This document shows, piece after piece, positions 10,804 to 20,882 of a stretch of 64,000 nt of DNA. The DNA is from Curvibacter delicatus NBRC 14919. GTDB lineage: Bacteria; Pseudomonadota; Gammaproteobacteria; Burkholderiales; Burkholderiaceae_C. The translations under genes were made by a program, and so were the position numbers. Under the pieces are notes generated by a model. It saw nothing but the letters and a program-made list of their open reading frames with translations, was not told the origin of the DNA and searched no databases. Within the stretch, counting starts at the first letter, position 1; each line of letters begins with the position of its first letter. Location of the stretch: positions 1-64,000 of the forward strand of contig NZ_BCWP01000006.1 in assembly GCF_001592265.1 (NCBI RefSeq), in the 5' to 3' direction.

Positions 10804-12117
10804 TTAAGACCGCGATTGTAGGTGGGACGCCCAATCGGCGACGTTCGCCAACGAATACGTCGACTGTGCGCCACTGCCGTCGCGCAGGGCTTTGACGGTA
10901 ACCTGGTTTTGCGCCAGCTCATCAGCGCCGAAAATCAAGGCGTAGCAGGCACCGCTGGCATCGGCCCGCTTGAACTGTGACTTCATGCTGCCCATGCCTT
11001 CGCCCGTTCCGGCATGCATTTGCACATGTACCCCCATGGCACGCAAGGCTTGGAGGCAGGCCATGGCCGCCGGCAACGCCGTGACGTCAGGAATGATGGC
11101 ATAGGCATCCAGAGCTGGCGCAGGGTTGGCCGTGCCCTGCTCCTTCAGCAATTCGAGCACACGCTCCACGCCCAAAGCCCAGCCGACAGCCGGTGCTGGC
11201 TTGCCGCCAATCTGCTCAATCAAATAGTCATAACGCCCGCCGCCGCAGATCGTGCCTTGCGAGCCCAGCCGCGTCGTGATGAACTCGAACACCGTCAGGT
11301 TGTAGTAGTCCATGCCGCGCACCAGCCGCGGATTGATGCTGTAGGCCACGCCGTTGGCATCGAGCATCGCACGCACCTGATTGAAGTGAGCCAACGAGGC
11401 TTCACCCAGGAAATCGAGCAGCTTCGGTGCTGCCTCCACCAAAGCCTGCATCGCCGGATTTTTGGTATCCAGAATGCGCAGCGGATTCAGGTGCAGGCGG
11501 CGCCGGGCTTCTTCATCGAGCTGGTCGACATGCTGCTCGAAATAGGCAATCAAGGCTGCGCGATGCTGTTTGCGTTCTTCCGGCTGTCCCAGGCTGTTGA
11601 GCTCCAGGCGCACATCACTCAGGCCCAGTGTTTTCCAGAGCGCATCGGCCAGCAGGATCAGCTCGGCGTCAATCTCGGCGCCGGCAAAACCCAAGGCCTC
11701 GGCCCCCACCTGATGGAACTGGCGGTAGCGCCCGCGTTGTGGCCGCTCATGCCGGAACATCGGGCCCATGTAATACAGGCGCTTGCCACCGTCATACAGC
11801 ATGGAATGCTCGACCACCGCGCGCACCACGCCAGCGGTACATTCGGGACGCAACGTCAGGTGCTCGCCATTCAGTCGATCTTCAAAGGAGTACATCTCCT
11901 TCTCGACAATATCGGTCACTTCCCCCAGACCACGGATGAACAGCGGCGTAGGCTCGACGATGGGCGTACGGATGTTGCTATAGGCATAACGCGCCATCAG
12001 TGCGCGGACCTGAGCCTCCAGCCACTCCCAACGGGCGGAATCCGGGGGCAGGATGTCATTCATGCCTTTGACGGCAGTCAGCTTCTCGGCCTTGGCGGCC
12101 ATCTTCTTTTCTGTCAT
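10804..12117 (-). CDS. hisS: Histidyl-tRNA synthetase HisS
   Basis: HisS charges tRNA-His. The 437-residue class II synthetase shows the family N terminus ([16 protein letters not shown]), motif 2 ([16 protein letters not shown]), the histidine-specific [15 protein letters not shown] and GGGRYDYL segments, and a C-terminal anticodon-binding domain. The ATG at 12117 lies 8 nt after the ispG stop; an ATG five codons later is an alternative. It is distinct from the HisZ paralogue at 2273-3421. Confidence 0.97.
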   Translation of the reverse strand: MTEKKMAAKAEKLTAVKGMNDILPPDSARWEWLEAQVRALMARYAYSNIRTPIVEPTPLFIRGLGEVTDIVEKEMYSFEDRLNGEHLTLRPECTAGVVRAVVEHSMLYDGGKRLYYMGPMFRHERPQRGRYRQFHQVGAEALGFAGAEIDAELILLADALWKTLGLSDVRLELNSLGQPEERKQHRAALIAYFEQHVDQLDEEARRRLHLNPLRILDTKNPAMQALVEAAPKLLDFLGEASLAHFNQVRAMLDANGVAYSINPRLVRGMDYYNLTVFEFITTRLGSQGTICGGGRYDYLIEQIGGKPAPAVGWALGVERVLELLKEQGTANPAPALDAYAIIPDVTALPAAMACLQALRAMGVHVQMHAGTGEGMGSMKSQFKRADASGACYALIFGADELAQNQVTVKALRDGSGAQSTYSLANVADWASHLQSRS

Positions 12118-12125
12118 GAATCTGT

Positions 12126-13400
12126 TCAGGCGGCTTCGGATACCTTGCGGGCACCGAAACGGTTCTCGATATAGGTTTCGACCACTTGCTGGAAATCGTG
12201 GGCAATGGCATCACCGCGCAAAGTCATGCGCTTTTCGCCATCGATGAAGACCGGCGCAGCCGGCGCCTCACCCGTACCGGGCAGGCTGATGCCGATATCG
12301 GCATGCTTGCTCTCGCCCGGCCCATTGACAATGCACCCCATCACCGCGACCTTGAGCGCTTCAACACCCGGGTAATGCTTGCGCCAAACCGGCATCTGCG
12401 CACGCAGAAAATCATCGATCTGCTTGGCCAGCTCCTGAAAAGTGGTGCTGGTCGTCCGGCCACAACCGGGACACGCCGTGACACTCGGCACGAACGTACG
12501 CAGGCCCAAGGCCTGCAATATCTCAGAGGCGATCACCACTTCTTGCGTACGCGACTCCCCCGGCTGTGGTGTCAGCGAAACGCGAATGGTGTCGCCAATG
12601 CCTTCCTGCAACAGGATGGAAAGCGCCGTGGCAGACGCTACCGTCCCCTTGGTACCCATGCCGGCCTCGGTCAGCCCCAGATGCAAGGCATAGTCACAAC
12701 GCTTGGATAGTTCACGATAGACGGAAATCAGATCCTGGACGCCGCTCACCTTGCAGGACAAGATGATCTGCTCGGCCGACATCCCCATGCTCTGTGCAAA
12801 ACGTGCCGAATCAATGGCTGAGGTGATGAGGGCTTCATACATCACCGCCTTGGCATCCCAGGGTTCAGGGCGGCGGCTGTTCTCATCCATCAAACTGGCC
12901 AGCAACTCCTGATCCAGGCTTCCCCAATTGACGCCGATGCGTACCGGCTTGTTCCAGCGCATAGCCACTTCGATCATCTGACCGAATTGGCGGTCACGCT
13001 TGTCTCCCTTGCCCACATTGCCAGGATTGATGCGGTACTTGGACAGCATCTCGGCACAGGCAGGGTACGCAGTCAGCAAGGTATGACCGTTGTAATGGAA
13101 GTCCCCCACCAAGGGCACATCGATGCCCATGCGGTCGAGTTGCTCGCGGATATGGGGCACGGCCTGAGCGGCTTCCGGCGTATTAACCGTCAGGCGCACC
13201 ATTTCCGAGCCCGCCAAGGCCAGCTCCTTGACCTGGATCGCTGTCCCGATGACATCCACCGTATCGGTGTTCGTCATGGATTGAACGCGCACCGGAGCAT
13301 CGCCACCAACGGTGACCACACGCGCCCCCCAACGCACGGCGACCTGACGTGTACGGCGCGACTTCGGCGCAGCCTGATCAATCGGAAGACAGGGCTGCAC
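12126..13400 (-). CDS. ispG: 4-hydroxy-3-methylbut-2-en-1-yl diphosphate synthase IspG
   Basis: IspG is the [4Fe-4S] enzyme of the non-mevalonate isoprenoid pathway that makes HMBPP from MEcPP. The 424-residue protein contains the cluster-binding cysteines in ACPGCGRT near residue 308-312 and in GCIVNGPGE near 355, and the QSMTNTDT N-terminal motif. It starts 1 nt after the rodZ stop region and is followed by hisS, an order also found in gammaproteobacteria (rodZ-ispG-hisS). Confidence 0.96.
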   Translation of the reverse strand: MQPCLPIDQAAPKSRRTRQVAVRWGARVVTVGGDAPVRVQSMTNTDTVDVIGTAIQVKELALAGSEMVRLTVNTPEAAQAVPHIREQLDRMGIDVPLVGDFHYNGHTLLTAYPACAEMLSKYRINPGNVGKGDKRDRQFGQMIEVAMRWNKPVRIGVNWGSLDQELLASLMDENSRRPEPWDAKAVMYEALITSAIDSARFAQSMGMSAEQIILSCKVSGVQDLISVYRELSKRCDYALHLGLTEAGMGTKGTVASATALSILLQEGIGDTIRVSLTPQPGESRTQEVVIASEILQALGLRTFVPSVTACPGCGRTTSTTFQELAKQIDDFLRAQMPVWRKHYPGVEALKVAVMGCIVNGPGESKHADIGISLPGTGEAPAAPVFIDGEKRMTLRGDAIAHDFQQVVETYIENRFGARKVSEAA

Positions 13401-13401
13401 C

Positions 13402-14352
13402 TTACTTCACCTCGAAACGAGCCACATTCTCGCGCACGATGGCATCCAGACTGAATGGTTTACCACGCACTTGGACTTCGGTGACATCGGCACGCCCGAT
13501 TACCACCGACAAAGGAAGCGCCCCCGAAACATTCACTGTTTCGCCCGTCGCCAACGTGCGGCGCAACTGGATCACGCCCTGCGCATCTGTGACTTCAACC
13601 CACGACGACCCGCGTGCCTTGAGGCCCAGCACACCACCACCGGGAACCACTACCTGAGGTGCTGCTGCGGCCGCATTGACGGGAGCTGGCTGTGCCGGCG
13701 TTACCGCAACAGGCGGCACAGCGGCGGGGGCCGGCTGCGCGGGATAGGCCACCGGCGGTTCAACCGGGACAGGTGCAGCAGGCGTGGCTGAAGGACTGTC
13801 CACAGCTTTTTCAGTCGGTGCAGGTGGAGGTGTCACCTCATTGGCTGGCGTCGGTGTAGCCAGCACCACTTCGGACGTGGCGGTTTCCTTTCGCTCCATG
13901 GAGGGGAAGAAGATCAATACCAGCGCAGCCGCCAGGATCGCCAGGGCGGCCAACACACCGGGGCGAGAGATTTGATCACGCAAGGATGTCGCGGCGGCAT
14001 CCCCAGGCGCACGAAAAGGTGCATTGATGCCCCACTCATCCGGCCGAAGCTGGGGGGCGGTCGTTTGTGGCAGCAGCGCCAACACAGGCGCCGGATCGAT
14101 TTTCAGTGTTCGGCAGACGCTGGATGCCAAGGCCCGGACAAATACTGCATCGGGCAACAGGTCAAGCCGGTCGGCCTCCAGGGCCTCCAGCTTCTTGACC
14201 GGCACTTTCATGGACACCGCCAGTGCAGCCACATGCAGTCCGGCTGCCTCGCGCGCTTGACGCAGCAGGTCGCCCGCTGTCGCCTGTCGCGACTCAAGGT
14301 CATCGCCGGTGGATGTTTCGGTCGCTGGCACCTGTTCTTGCTCCTCACTCAT
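13402..14352 (-). CDS. rodZ: Cell-shape cytoskeletal adaptor RodZ
   Basis: RodZ links the MreB cytoskeleton to the elongasome. The 316-residue protein has an N-terminal helix-turn-helix domain (about 20-90, [18 protein letters not shown]), a membrane segment at about 133-151, a long Pro/Ala/Val-rich periplasmic linker and a C-terminal DUF4115 domain ([19 protein letters not shown] onwards). The start at 14352 is chosen over upstream ATGs because GAGGGG lies 6 nt before it. It overlaps the pilW stop by 8 nt. Confidence 0.9.
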   Translation of the reverse strand: MSEEQEQVPATETSTGDDLESRQATAGDLLRQAREAAGLHVAALAVSMKVPVKKLEALEADRLDLLPDAVFVRALASSVCRTLKIDPAPVLALLPQTTAPQLRPDEWGINAPFRAPGDAAATSLRDQISRPGVLAALAILAAALVLIFFPSMERKETATSEVVLATPTPANEVTPPPAPTEKAVDSPSATPAAPVPVEPPVAYPAQPAPAAVPPVAVTPAQPAPVNAAAAAPQVVVPGGGVLGLKARGSSWVEVTDAQGVIQLRRTLATGETVNVSGALPLSVVIGRADVTEVQVRGKPFSLDAIVRENVARFEVK

Positions 14353-15178
14353 TGAATGCCCCTCGCTCATAGGCCTCGACTTCGCGCGACTGTGGATAGC
14401 GCTTCTTGAGTTGTGTTGCCAGTTGCTCCCTGGCCTCACGATTGTTCAAACGCTGCTCGATCTTGATCCCCAGCCATAACGATTCTGCATTGGCCAGCTC
14501 GCTGTTGTTCAAGCGACGGATGTAGAACTGGGCACGATCCAACTCACCCCGCTGGAACAGCAGTGACGCCAAGTTGTAGCCCGTGACGGGATTCGCGGCA
14601 TCCAGTTCGTAGGACTTGGTCAGGCTGTACTCAGCCTCGGCCCGCTGCCCCGCCCGAACCTGACACAGCCCCTGAGCCATCCAGGTCTTGGCGCGCCCAC
14701 CGTAAGTCGGATTGGCAATCGCTTGCGTGAACGCCTGGAAGGATTCGGTGTAGCGGGCCTGCTGACACAGCAACCAGCCATAGTTGTGCGTCACATTGGC
14801 ATCGCGAGGATTGAGTGCCATGGCCCGACGGAAACTCTCTTCCGCAAGCCGGAGGTCATTCAAGCGCATGTAGATCAGGCCACGCAGGTTGTAGGCTTCG
14901 GCATACGCCGGATCCACGACCAAGGCCTGCTTGATTTCGTCCAGGGCAACGGTGGTCTGCCCCTGCTCGAAATAACCAATGGCCAGTTCCAGTCGTATGC
15001 GAGCTCGCTTGCGAACTTCAGGCTCATCCGAATCCGTCACGATATCCGTATGACTACCATTCGCCGGCCCTGCCCCGGTGGTGACACAGCCAGACAAGCC
15101 CATGATGGCCACCAATGCCAGACAGGCACTCCAAAAGTACACGGCCATCCGCCGCGATCCTGCCTCGCTCATTTTCAT
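14345..15178 (-). CDS. pilW: Type IV pilus biogenesis lipoprotein PilW/PilF
   Basis: A 277-residue outer-membrane lipoprotein needed for multimerisation or localisation of the PilQ secretin in type IV pili. The signal peptide ends at lipobox LSGC with Cys 31, then six or so tetratricopeptide repeats follow (for example YAEAYNLRGLIYMRLNDL and NPRDANVTHNYGWLL). It lies between rlmN and rodZ in a widely conserved rlmN-pilW-rodZ-ispG order. A second ATG two codons in is equally possible as start. Confidence 0.92.
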   Translation of the reverse strand: MKMSEAGSRRMAVYFWSACLALVAIMGLSGCVTTGAGPANGSHTDIVTDSDEPEVRKRARIRLELAIGYFEQGQTTVALDEIKQALVVDPAYAEAYNLRGLIYMRLNDLRLAEESFRRAMALNPRDANVTHNYGWLLCQQARYTESFQAFTQAIANPTYGGRAKTWMAQGLCQVRAGQRAEAEYSLTKSYELDAANPVTGYNLASLLFQRGELDRAQFYIRRLNNSELANAESLWLGIKIEQRLNNREAREQLATQLKKRYPQSREVEAYERGAFNE

Positions 15179-15181
15179 GCC

Positions 15182-16330
15182 TTACATCCCCTCCGGTTTC
15201 CGGTCTCGCGACATCACGGGTGTGAGCATCACCGTACGCTGCTGGGTGATTCGCTCACCGACCCGCGTACGGTCCTTGACATCGCCCGCCAACTGCCCGC
15301 AGGCCGCATCGATGTCGTCGCCACGTGTTTTGCGCACGGTCGTCACGATACCAGCATCTGAGAGGATTTTGGCAAAGGCGAGCACCTGGCTTTGCGGCGA
15401 ACGCACCAATCCTGACTGCGGGAATGGGTTGAAGGGAATCAGATTGAATTTGCACCAGACGCCTCCGGTCGCATACTGGCGTACCAACGCAATCAATTGC
15501 TGAGCATGTTCTGGCTGGTCGTTCACCCCATCGAGCATGCAGTATTCAAAGGTGATGAAATCGCGCGGCGCGTGAAGCAGATAGCGATTGCATGCTGCCA
15601 TCAGCTCGGCGATCGGGTACTTTCGATTCAACGGGACCAGGTTGTCACGCAAGGCGTCGTTGGGCGCATGCAAGGACACGGCCAAGGCCACCGGGCAATC
15701 CTGCGCCAGACGGTCCATCATCGGTACCACACCCGAGGTCGATACCGTCACGCGACGACGCGACAGGCCATAACCGTGGTCATCCAGCATGATGCGCAAG
15801 GCCGGAATCAGTTCGTTGTAGTTCTGCAGCGGCTCACCCATGCCCATCATCACCACATTGGTGATGATGCGGTCCTGCCGCCCGAGATGGTGGCGCAGGA
15901 AATGCTCGGCAAACCAGAGCTGAGCAATGATCTCGCCTGTTGTCAGGTTGCGGCTGAAGCCTTGGTGGCCGGTAGAGCAGAAACGACAACCCACGGCACA
16001 GCCGGCCTGGGACGAGACGCACAACGTGCCACGATCTTCTTCGGGAATGAAAACGGCTTCGACGGCATTGCCGTCGCCGACATCAAACAGCCACTTGATG
16101 GTGCCGTCAGCGGAAATTTGCCGGGAGATGACATCCAGCCCCTTGATATGGGCCGTCGTCGCAAGCTTCTCCCGCAGGGACTTCGCCAGATCGGTCATTT
16201 CTCCGAAACTGGCCGCCCCTTTTTGATGAATCCAGCGGAACAGCTGGGTGGCGCGAAAGCGCTTTTCCCCCAGCCGCTCGCAGAAAAGGGCCAAACCCTC
16301 GAGGTCAAAATCGAGCAGATTGGCCGTCAT
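15182..16330 (-). CDS. rlmN: 23S rRNA/tRNA m2A methyltransferase RlmN
   Basis: RlmN is a radical-SAM enzyme that methylates C2 of A2503 in 23S rRNA and A37 of some tRNAs. The 382-residue protein contains the CX3CX2C cluster motif at C111, C115 and C118 ([12 protein letters not shown]), the [12 protein letters not shown] segment and the C-terminal catalytic Cys region ([17 protein letters not shown]). It starts 7 nt downstream of the ndk stop. Confidence 0.97.
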   Translation of the reverse strand: MTANLLDFDLEGLALFCERLGEKRFRATQLFRWIHQKGAASFGEMTDLAKSLREKLATTAHIKGLDVISRQISADGTIKWLFDVGDGNAVEAVFIPEEDRGTLCVSSQAGCAVGCRFCSTGHQGFSRNLTTGEIIAQLWFAEHFLRHHLGRQDRIITNVVMMGMGEPLQNYNELIPALRIMLDDHGYGLSRRRVTVSTSGVVPMMDRLAQDCPVALAVSLHAPNDALRDNLVPLNRKYPIAELMAACNRYLLHAPRDFITFEYCMLDGVNDQPEHAQQLIALVRQYATGGVWCKFNLIPFNPFPQSGLVRSPQSQVLAFAKILSDAGIVTTVRKTRGDDIDAACGQLAGDVKDRTRVGERITQQRTVMLTPVMSRDRKPEGM

Positions 16331-16337
16331 TTCATGT

Positions 16338-16763
16338 TTATCGCGAATAGACGTTCATGCCGGGGAAGAAGAAAGCCACTTCCACAGCAGCCGTTTCGGC
16401 AGCGTCAGAGCCATGCACAGCGTTGGCGTCGATGCTGTCGGCAAAATCGGCACGGATCGTGCCGGGAGCGGCCTTTTTGGGATCGGTAGCGCCCATCAGG
16501 TCACGGTTCTTCAGAATGGCGCCCTCGCCTTCCAACGCCTGGATCATCACCGGGCCGGAAATCATGAAATCAACCAGGTCCTTGAAGAAGGGGCGCTCTT
16601 TGTGCACAGCGTAGAACGCTTCTGCTTCACGGCGGGACAGATGAACCATCTTGGCGGCGACAACCTTCAGGCCGGCGGCCTCAAAGCGTGCGTAGATCTG
16701 ACCAATCACGTTCTTGGCAACGGCATCGGGCTTGATGATGGAAAGGGTACGTTCGATAGACAT
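16338..16763 (-). CDS. ndk: Nucleoside diphosphate kinase
   Basis: Ndk transfers the gamma-phosphate between nucleoside triphosphates and diphosphates through a phosphohistidine. The 141-residue product is full length, with [12 protein letters not shown] at the N terminus and the catalytic His117 in NAVHGSD. The ATG at 16763 has AGGA about 7 nt upstream. It is the first gene of the ndk-rlmN-pilW-rodZ run; the 141-bp gap upstream must hold its promoter, where an AT-rich TTAAAATATAG stretch (minus strand, about 16815-16825) is a -10 candidate without a clear -35. Confidence 0.97.
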   Translation of the reverse strand: MSIERTLSIIKPDAVAKNVIGQIYARFEAAGLKVVAAKMVHLSRREAEAFYAVHKERPFFKDLVDFMISGPVMIQALEGEGAILKNRDLMGATDPKKAAPGTIRADFADSIDANAVHGSDAAETAAVEVAFFFPGMNVYSR

Positions 16764-16904
16764 GTGATTTTCCTGAGTTATTGGTGTTCAGTTTCTACCC
16801 ATTGGGCAAAGCTCTATATTTTAACCTGTAAGGAAGTCGTGCCTGTGACCAAGGCAAATACTCCCCCATGCAGGCGGCCTATCAGCCGTCACAGATGCAG
16901 ACAA

Positions 16905-18254
16905 TCAGCGGCCGCGCCCGCCACGACGCTGACCACCACCATCGCGGCGCTGCCCCTGTCGCTGGCGCGTGAAGCTGTCGGCACCGATGTAGCCAAATGA
17001 GGTCTTCATCGGATCTGGTTGGGCATCTCCCCCCTGACGATCACCACGCTCTTTGCGCCCCTGGGATTTGCGCGCCGCCGGGTTGCCCGCACCAGCACCC
17101 TGACCGCGCGGCCCGTTGCCACTGTTACCGCGACGCTTGTTACGACCACCGCCACCCGGTTTGCCCGCCAGCTGAGGCCGATCAGCGCGCTCACCGTCGG
17201 CAACACCAGCAGCCTTGCCACCCGCCTCGCCACGTCGATCCGCGGCACGCATCAACGCCTTGATGTCCCCCTCATCGAGCTCCATCCAGGCACCACGTTT
17301 GAGGCCACGCGGCAGCATCATGGCACCGTAGCGGATGCGAATCAGGCGACTGACCGCATGCCCCACGGCCTCCAGCATGCGACGCACCTCACGGTTGCGC
17401 CCTTCGGAAATGGTCACGCGATACCAGCAATTCGACCCCTCACCACCACCGTCCTCGATCGACCCGAACTGGGCCATGCCATCGTCCAGCTGAACCCCGT
17501 CAAGCAGTCGCTGCTTTTCTTCCTTACTCAGCGCACCGAGAACACGTACAGCGTACTCACGTTCCAGGCCAAAACGAGGATGCATCAGCTTGTTCGCCAA
17601 CTCCCCGGAGCTGGTAAACAACAGCAAACCCTCGGTATTGAGGTCCAGACGACCGACTGACTGCCACTTGCCTTGAGCAAGCTTGGGCAAACGTCGAAAG
17701 ACCGTAGGACGGTTTTGTGGATCATCATGCGTCACCACCTCACCGACCGGCTTGTGATAAGCAATAACGCGCGCCGGTGGCGGCTCGATGCGAAACCGCA
17801 CTGGTTTGCCATTGACCTTGATGTGGTCGCCAAACTGGATGCGCTGCCCAATGTGCGCCGGCTCGTTGTTCACCGAGATGCGCCCCTCCATGATGAGCTG
17901 CTCCATCTCCAGCCGCGACCCCATGCCAGCCTGCGCCAGCACTTTATGAAGTTTGGGCGTTTCCACCTGAGGCGCCAGCACCCGCTTGAGTGGCAATGTC
18001 ACCTCAGGCGATTCCTCATCAGCATCAAGCTGACCGGACACCACATCTTCAAAACGGTAGACGGCCTCGCCGATCCGGTCGCTTTTGGCAACCTTTTTGG
18101 CCACACCCGGTCCCGGTGCAGCGGCAGAATTCTCAACAGCATCGCTCATCATGCCGCCCGCTGCCTCAGACGGATTGTCGGCTCTTTGGACTTCAGTTTC
18201 ATCAGACTCGCCGACCGGTGCCGGCAAGGGCGCTGAAGGATTTTGATCGCTCAT
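16905..18254 (-). CDS. rluB: 23S rRNA pseudouridine synthase RluB
   Basis: A 449-residue RsuA/RluB-family pseudouridine synthase. Residues ~1-95 are an acidic, low-complexity extension. The S4 RNA-binding domain follows ([20 protein letters not shown]), then the catalytic domain with [13 protein letters not shown] near residue 200 containing the catalytic Asp. The last ~100 residues are Gly/Arg/Lys-rich ([18 protein letters not shown]), a likely disordered RNA-binding tail. It shares a 4-nt ATGA overlap with scpB upstream, the common scpB-rluB arrangement. Confidence 0.93.
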   Translation of the reverse strand: MSDQNPSAPLPAPVGESDETEVQRADNPSEAAGGMMSDAVENSAAAPGPGVAKKVAKSDRIGEAVYRFEDVVSGQLDADEESPEVTLPLKRVLAPQVETPKLHKVLAQAGMGSRLEMEQLIMEGRISVNNEPAHIGQRIQFGDHIKVNGKPVRFRIEPPPARVIAYHKPVGEVVTHDDPQNRPTVFRRLPKLAQGKWQSVGRLDLNTEGLLLFTSSGELANKLMHPRFGLEREYAVRVLGALSKEEKQRLLDGVQLDDGMAQFGSIEDGGGEGSNCWYRVTISEGRNREVRRMLEAVGHAVSRLIRIRYGAMMLPRGLKRGAWMELDEGDIKALMRAADRRGEAGGKAAGVADGERADRPQLAGKPGGGGRNKRRGNSGNGPRGQGAGAGNPAARKSQGRKERGDRQGGDAQPDPMKTSFGYIGADSFTRQRQGQRRDGGGQRRGGRGR

Positions 18255-18907
18255 GGTTGATTTCCGCTCAATACAAAGAGTTCATCCGAGGGACCAGCAG
18301 ACTCTGACTGCTCGGACTCAGCCACGACATCCGACGCCCCGATTGGCAAAGACTCTTGAGCCGCACCCAGCATGTCGAGCATGCCGGCTTGCTGCGCCGG
18401 TGTTTCCATCAGGGGGAGCTGGTCCAGCGACTCCAGCCCAAGATCATCAAGGAAATGCTTGGTCGTTGCATACAGCGCCGGCCGGCCGGCCGCCTCGCGG
18501 TGACCGATCACCTCGATCCAGCCCCGATCTTCCAACTGCTTGAGGAGAAGCGAATTGATGGTCACACCCCGAATGTCTTCCATGTCACCTCGCGTCACGG
18601 GTTGGCGGTAGGCAATGATGGCCAGCGTTTCAAGTGTCGCGCGCGAATAACGCGGTGGTTTTTCCGGATGCAGGCGATCCAGGTATTCCCGCATTTCAGG
18701 CCGGCTCTGAAAGCGCCAACCGGTGGCCACGCATACCAGCTCGACGCCACGCAAGGTCCACTCCTGTTGAAGATCAAGCAGCAATTGTTTGATCGTGTCC
18801 ACCCCCAGCTCATCATTGAACAGGGTACGCATGTCCCGCACCTGCAAAGGTTGCTGCGAGCAAATCAGGGCAGTTTCGAGCACACGCTTGGCATCCGCCG
18901 TATTCAT
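18251..18907 (-). CDS. scpB: Condensin-associated kleisin partner ScpB
   Basis: ScpB is a winged-helix protein that joins ScpA and SMC-type condensin in chromosome organisation and segregation. The 218-residue protein contains the family core LIRGVEL-like strand [15 protein letters not shown], the segment [20 protein letters not shown] and [18 protein letters not shown], followed by a Ser/Glu-rich tail. Its last codons overlap the rluB start (ATGA). scpA is not adjacent upstream; the next gene is rluD. Confidence 0.94.
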   Translation of the reverse strand: MNTADAKRVLETALICSQQPLQVRDMRTLFNDELGVDTIKQLLLDLQQEWTLRGVELVCVATGWRFQSRPEMREYLDRLHPEKPPRYSRATLETLAIIAYRQPVTRGDMEDIRGVTINSLLLKQLEDRGWIEVIGHREAAGRPALYATTKHFLDDLGLESLDQLPLMETPAQQAGMLDMLGAAQESLPIGASDVVAESEQSESAGPSDELFVLSGNQP

Positions 18908-19006
18908 GGTCTTGCGAGTCCAGAAAAAAGCATCTTGAGGATGCGAATATCAGGGTGGTTAGCGAGGTGCGACCCGCGGACTGGTGCATCCTGTGGCCGA
19001 AGGCGT

Positions 19007-19022
19007 CCCGGCAATGGCCGGG
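19007..19022 (-). terminator. Hairpin downstream of rluD
   Basis: A perfect 6-bp stem (CCCGGC/GCCGGG) with a 4-nt loop lies 16 nt beyond the rluD stop, followed by a second small hairpin, GCCTTCGGC. There is no T-tract, so this may be a Rho-dependent or processing structure. The rest of the 130-bp gap before scpB shows nothing else I can support. Confidence 0.35.
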
Positions 19023-19037
19023 GCCTGAGGTAAACCT

Positions 19038-20060
19038 TCAAGGGTCTTCCTGACTGGCATTGTAGCCCAGCCCCCAGGCCTGCAAGGCGTTTTGCAGATC
19101 ATCCGGCAACGGCGCGCGAAACACCATGTTTTGCCCCGTCACCGGGTGAATGAACGACAGGCGCAAGGCATGCAAAGCCTGGCGCTGCATACCCGCGGCC
19201 ATAGCGCCACCGTAAAGCTCGTCAGCCACCAACGGGTGGCCGATCGATGCCATGTGAACCCGGATCTGGTGCGTCCGCCCGGTGTGCAGAGTGCATCGCA
19301 CCAAGCAACCTTGCTCGCAATTGGCAAGCAGTTCGATGCTGGTCTTTGCTTGCTTGCCCGCATGGCGCGCCAGGTCAACCACCGACATGCGCAAGCGATT
19401 GCGCGGGTCACGCCCAATCGGCGCATCCACCTCGCGACGAAACGGGCCATGCCAAGCTTGATGCGCCAAGGCCACATACTGGCGGCTCACCTCACGCTGG
19501 GCAATCAGTCGCACCAGTGCGTCCATTGTTGCCCGCGTCCGAGCCACGACCATCAACCCACTGGTATCTTTGTCCAGCCGGTGGACGATGCCTGCCCGTG
19601 GCAATTGCACTGCCTGCGCATCGTGGGCAAGCAGACCATTGAGCAAGGTACCGGACCAGTTGCCCGGCGCCGGATGAACCACCAAGCCGGCCGGCTTGTT
19701 GATCACCAGCAGATGCGAATCCTCGAACACAATCTGTAGCGGCATGGCCTCAGGCTTGAAAGCCTGGCTCTGGGGGGTGGGCCGCAACTCGATGAAGCCG
19801 TGTTCGCCCGCCCGGACCTTGAGCGCCGGCTTGCACAGGGAGGCCCCGTTCTGCTTGACAGCCCCAGCCTCGATCAGCTGCTGCAGGTAGCTTCGGGAAA
19901 ACTCCGGAATCAACTCCGCCAGTGTGCGATCCAGGCGCATGCCGTGTTGGGCCTCGCCAACGACCCACTCCCGCAGTTCCGCGTCGACCGGGCTGTCTGC
20001 GTTGTCATCAAGCTCCTCGTCAACGGGGGGGCTCGATATAATCAAACTAGATTCTTTCAA
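19038..20060 (-). CDS. rluD: 23S rRNA pseudouridine synthase RluD
   Basis: RluD makes the pseudouridines of helix 69 in 23S rRNA. The 340-residue protein has an N-terminal S4 domain (FSRSYLQQLIEAGAVKQNG) and the catalytic domain with GIVHRLDKDTSGLMV around residue 159. The start is uncertain: the frame opens at a TTG at 20060, an in-frame stop lies 18 nt upstream, another TTG is at codon 6, and the next ATG is codon 41. Only 15 bp separate the TTG from the divergent bamD start, so promoters for both genes overlap coding DNA. Confidence 0.92.
   Translation of the reverse strand: MKESSLIISSPPVDEELDDNADSPVDAELREWVVGEAQHGMRLDRTLAELIPEFSRSYLQQLIEAGAVKQNGASLCKPALKVRAGEHGFIELRPTPQSQAFKPEAMPLQIVFEDSHLLVINKPAGLVVHPAPGNWSGTLLNGLLAHDAQAVQLPRAGIVHRLDKDTSGLMVVARTRATMDALVRLIAQREVSRQYVALAHQAWHGPFRREVDAPIGRDPRNRLRMSVVDLARHAGKQAKTSIELLANCEQGCLVRCTLHTGRTHQIRVHMASIGHPLVADELYGGAMAAGMQRQALHALRLSFIHPVTGQNMVFRAPLPDDLQNALQAWGLGYNASQEDP
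20037..20042 (+). promoter_or_regulatory. Candidate -10 element of bamD
   Basis: A perfect TATAAT lies 33 bp upstream of the bamD ATG and inside the first codons of rluD on the opposite strand. No good -35 is found at 16-18 bp spacing, so activity is uncertain. Confidence 0.5.
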
Positions 20061-20075
20061 GAGAGTGTGGCCTTA

Positions 20076-20882
20076 ATGCTTCGTACCAAATTATCGGTTG
20101 TCAGTACCCTGTTCCTGGCCGCCGGAGCCGTACTGATCGCCGGATGCGCCTCCAAGCCTGTCGACAAGACGGCCAGCATGAGCCCGAACAAGATCTACAC
20201 CGAGGCCAAGGACGAACTCAGCGCAGGAGCTTACGACAAGGCGATCCCTTTGCTCGAGAAACTCGAAGGCCGTGCTGCTGGCACCCCGCTGGCGCAACAG
20301 GCGCAACTCGACAAGGCTTACGCCCACTACAAGTACCAGGAGCCAGCCCAGGCGCTTGCCACCCTGGATCGTTTCATCAAGCTGCATCCTGCCAGCCCGG
20401 CCCTGGACTATGCGCTCTACCTCAAGGGCATCATCAACTTCAACGATGACCTGGGCTTGTTCTCCTCGATCACACGCCAGGACTTGTCCGAGCGCGACCA
20501 GAAAGCGGCCAAGGAGTCTTTCGAATCCTTCAAGGAACTGGTTACACGATTCCCCGAATCCCGCTACACCCCCGATGCGCGACTGCGCATGAGTTACATC
20601 GTCAACTCGCTGGCCCTGTACGAAGTGCACGTCGCACGTTACTACTACTCGCGTGGCGCCTATCTGGCCGCCATCAACCGCGCCCAGCTGGCCCTCACCG
20701 ACTACCAAGGCGCCCCAGCGCTGGAGGAGGCCCTGTTCATTCTGGTGAAGTCCTATGAAGCCCTCGACATGCCACAACTGCGTGACGACAGCAAACGGGT
20801 GCTTGAGAAAAACTTCCCTCAGAGCGAATACCTGAGCCAAGGCTTCAAGTCGAGCTCAGATCCGTGGTGGAAGCTCTGGTAA
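20076..20882 (+). CDS. bamD: Outer membrane assembly lipoprotein BamD
   Basis: BamD is the essential TPR lipoprotein of the BAM complex. The 268-residue product starts with a signal peptide ending in lipobox IAGC (Cys 24), followed by five TPR-like repeats, beginning NKIYTEAKDELSAGAYDKAI and including FPESRYTPDARLRMSYI. The frame opens far upstream at 19800, but only the ATG at 20076 gives a lipoprotein signal. It is divergent from rluD, as in E. coli. Its last 38 nt overlap the end of the convergent helicase gene. Confidence 0.95.
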   Translation: MLRTKLSVVSTLFLAAGAVLIAGCASKPVDKTASMSPNKIYTEAKDELSAGAYDKAIPLLEKLEGRAAGTPLAQQAQLDKAYAHYKYQEPAQALATLDRFIKLHPASPALDYALYLKGIINFNDDLGLFSSITRQDLSERDQKAAKESFESFKELVTRFPESRYTPDARLRMSYIVNSLALYEVHVARYYYSRGAYLAAINRAQLALTDYQGAPALEEALFILVKSYEALDMPQLRDDSKRVLEKNFPQSEYLSQGFKSSSDPWWKLW

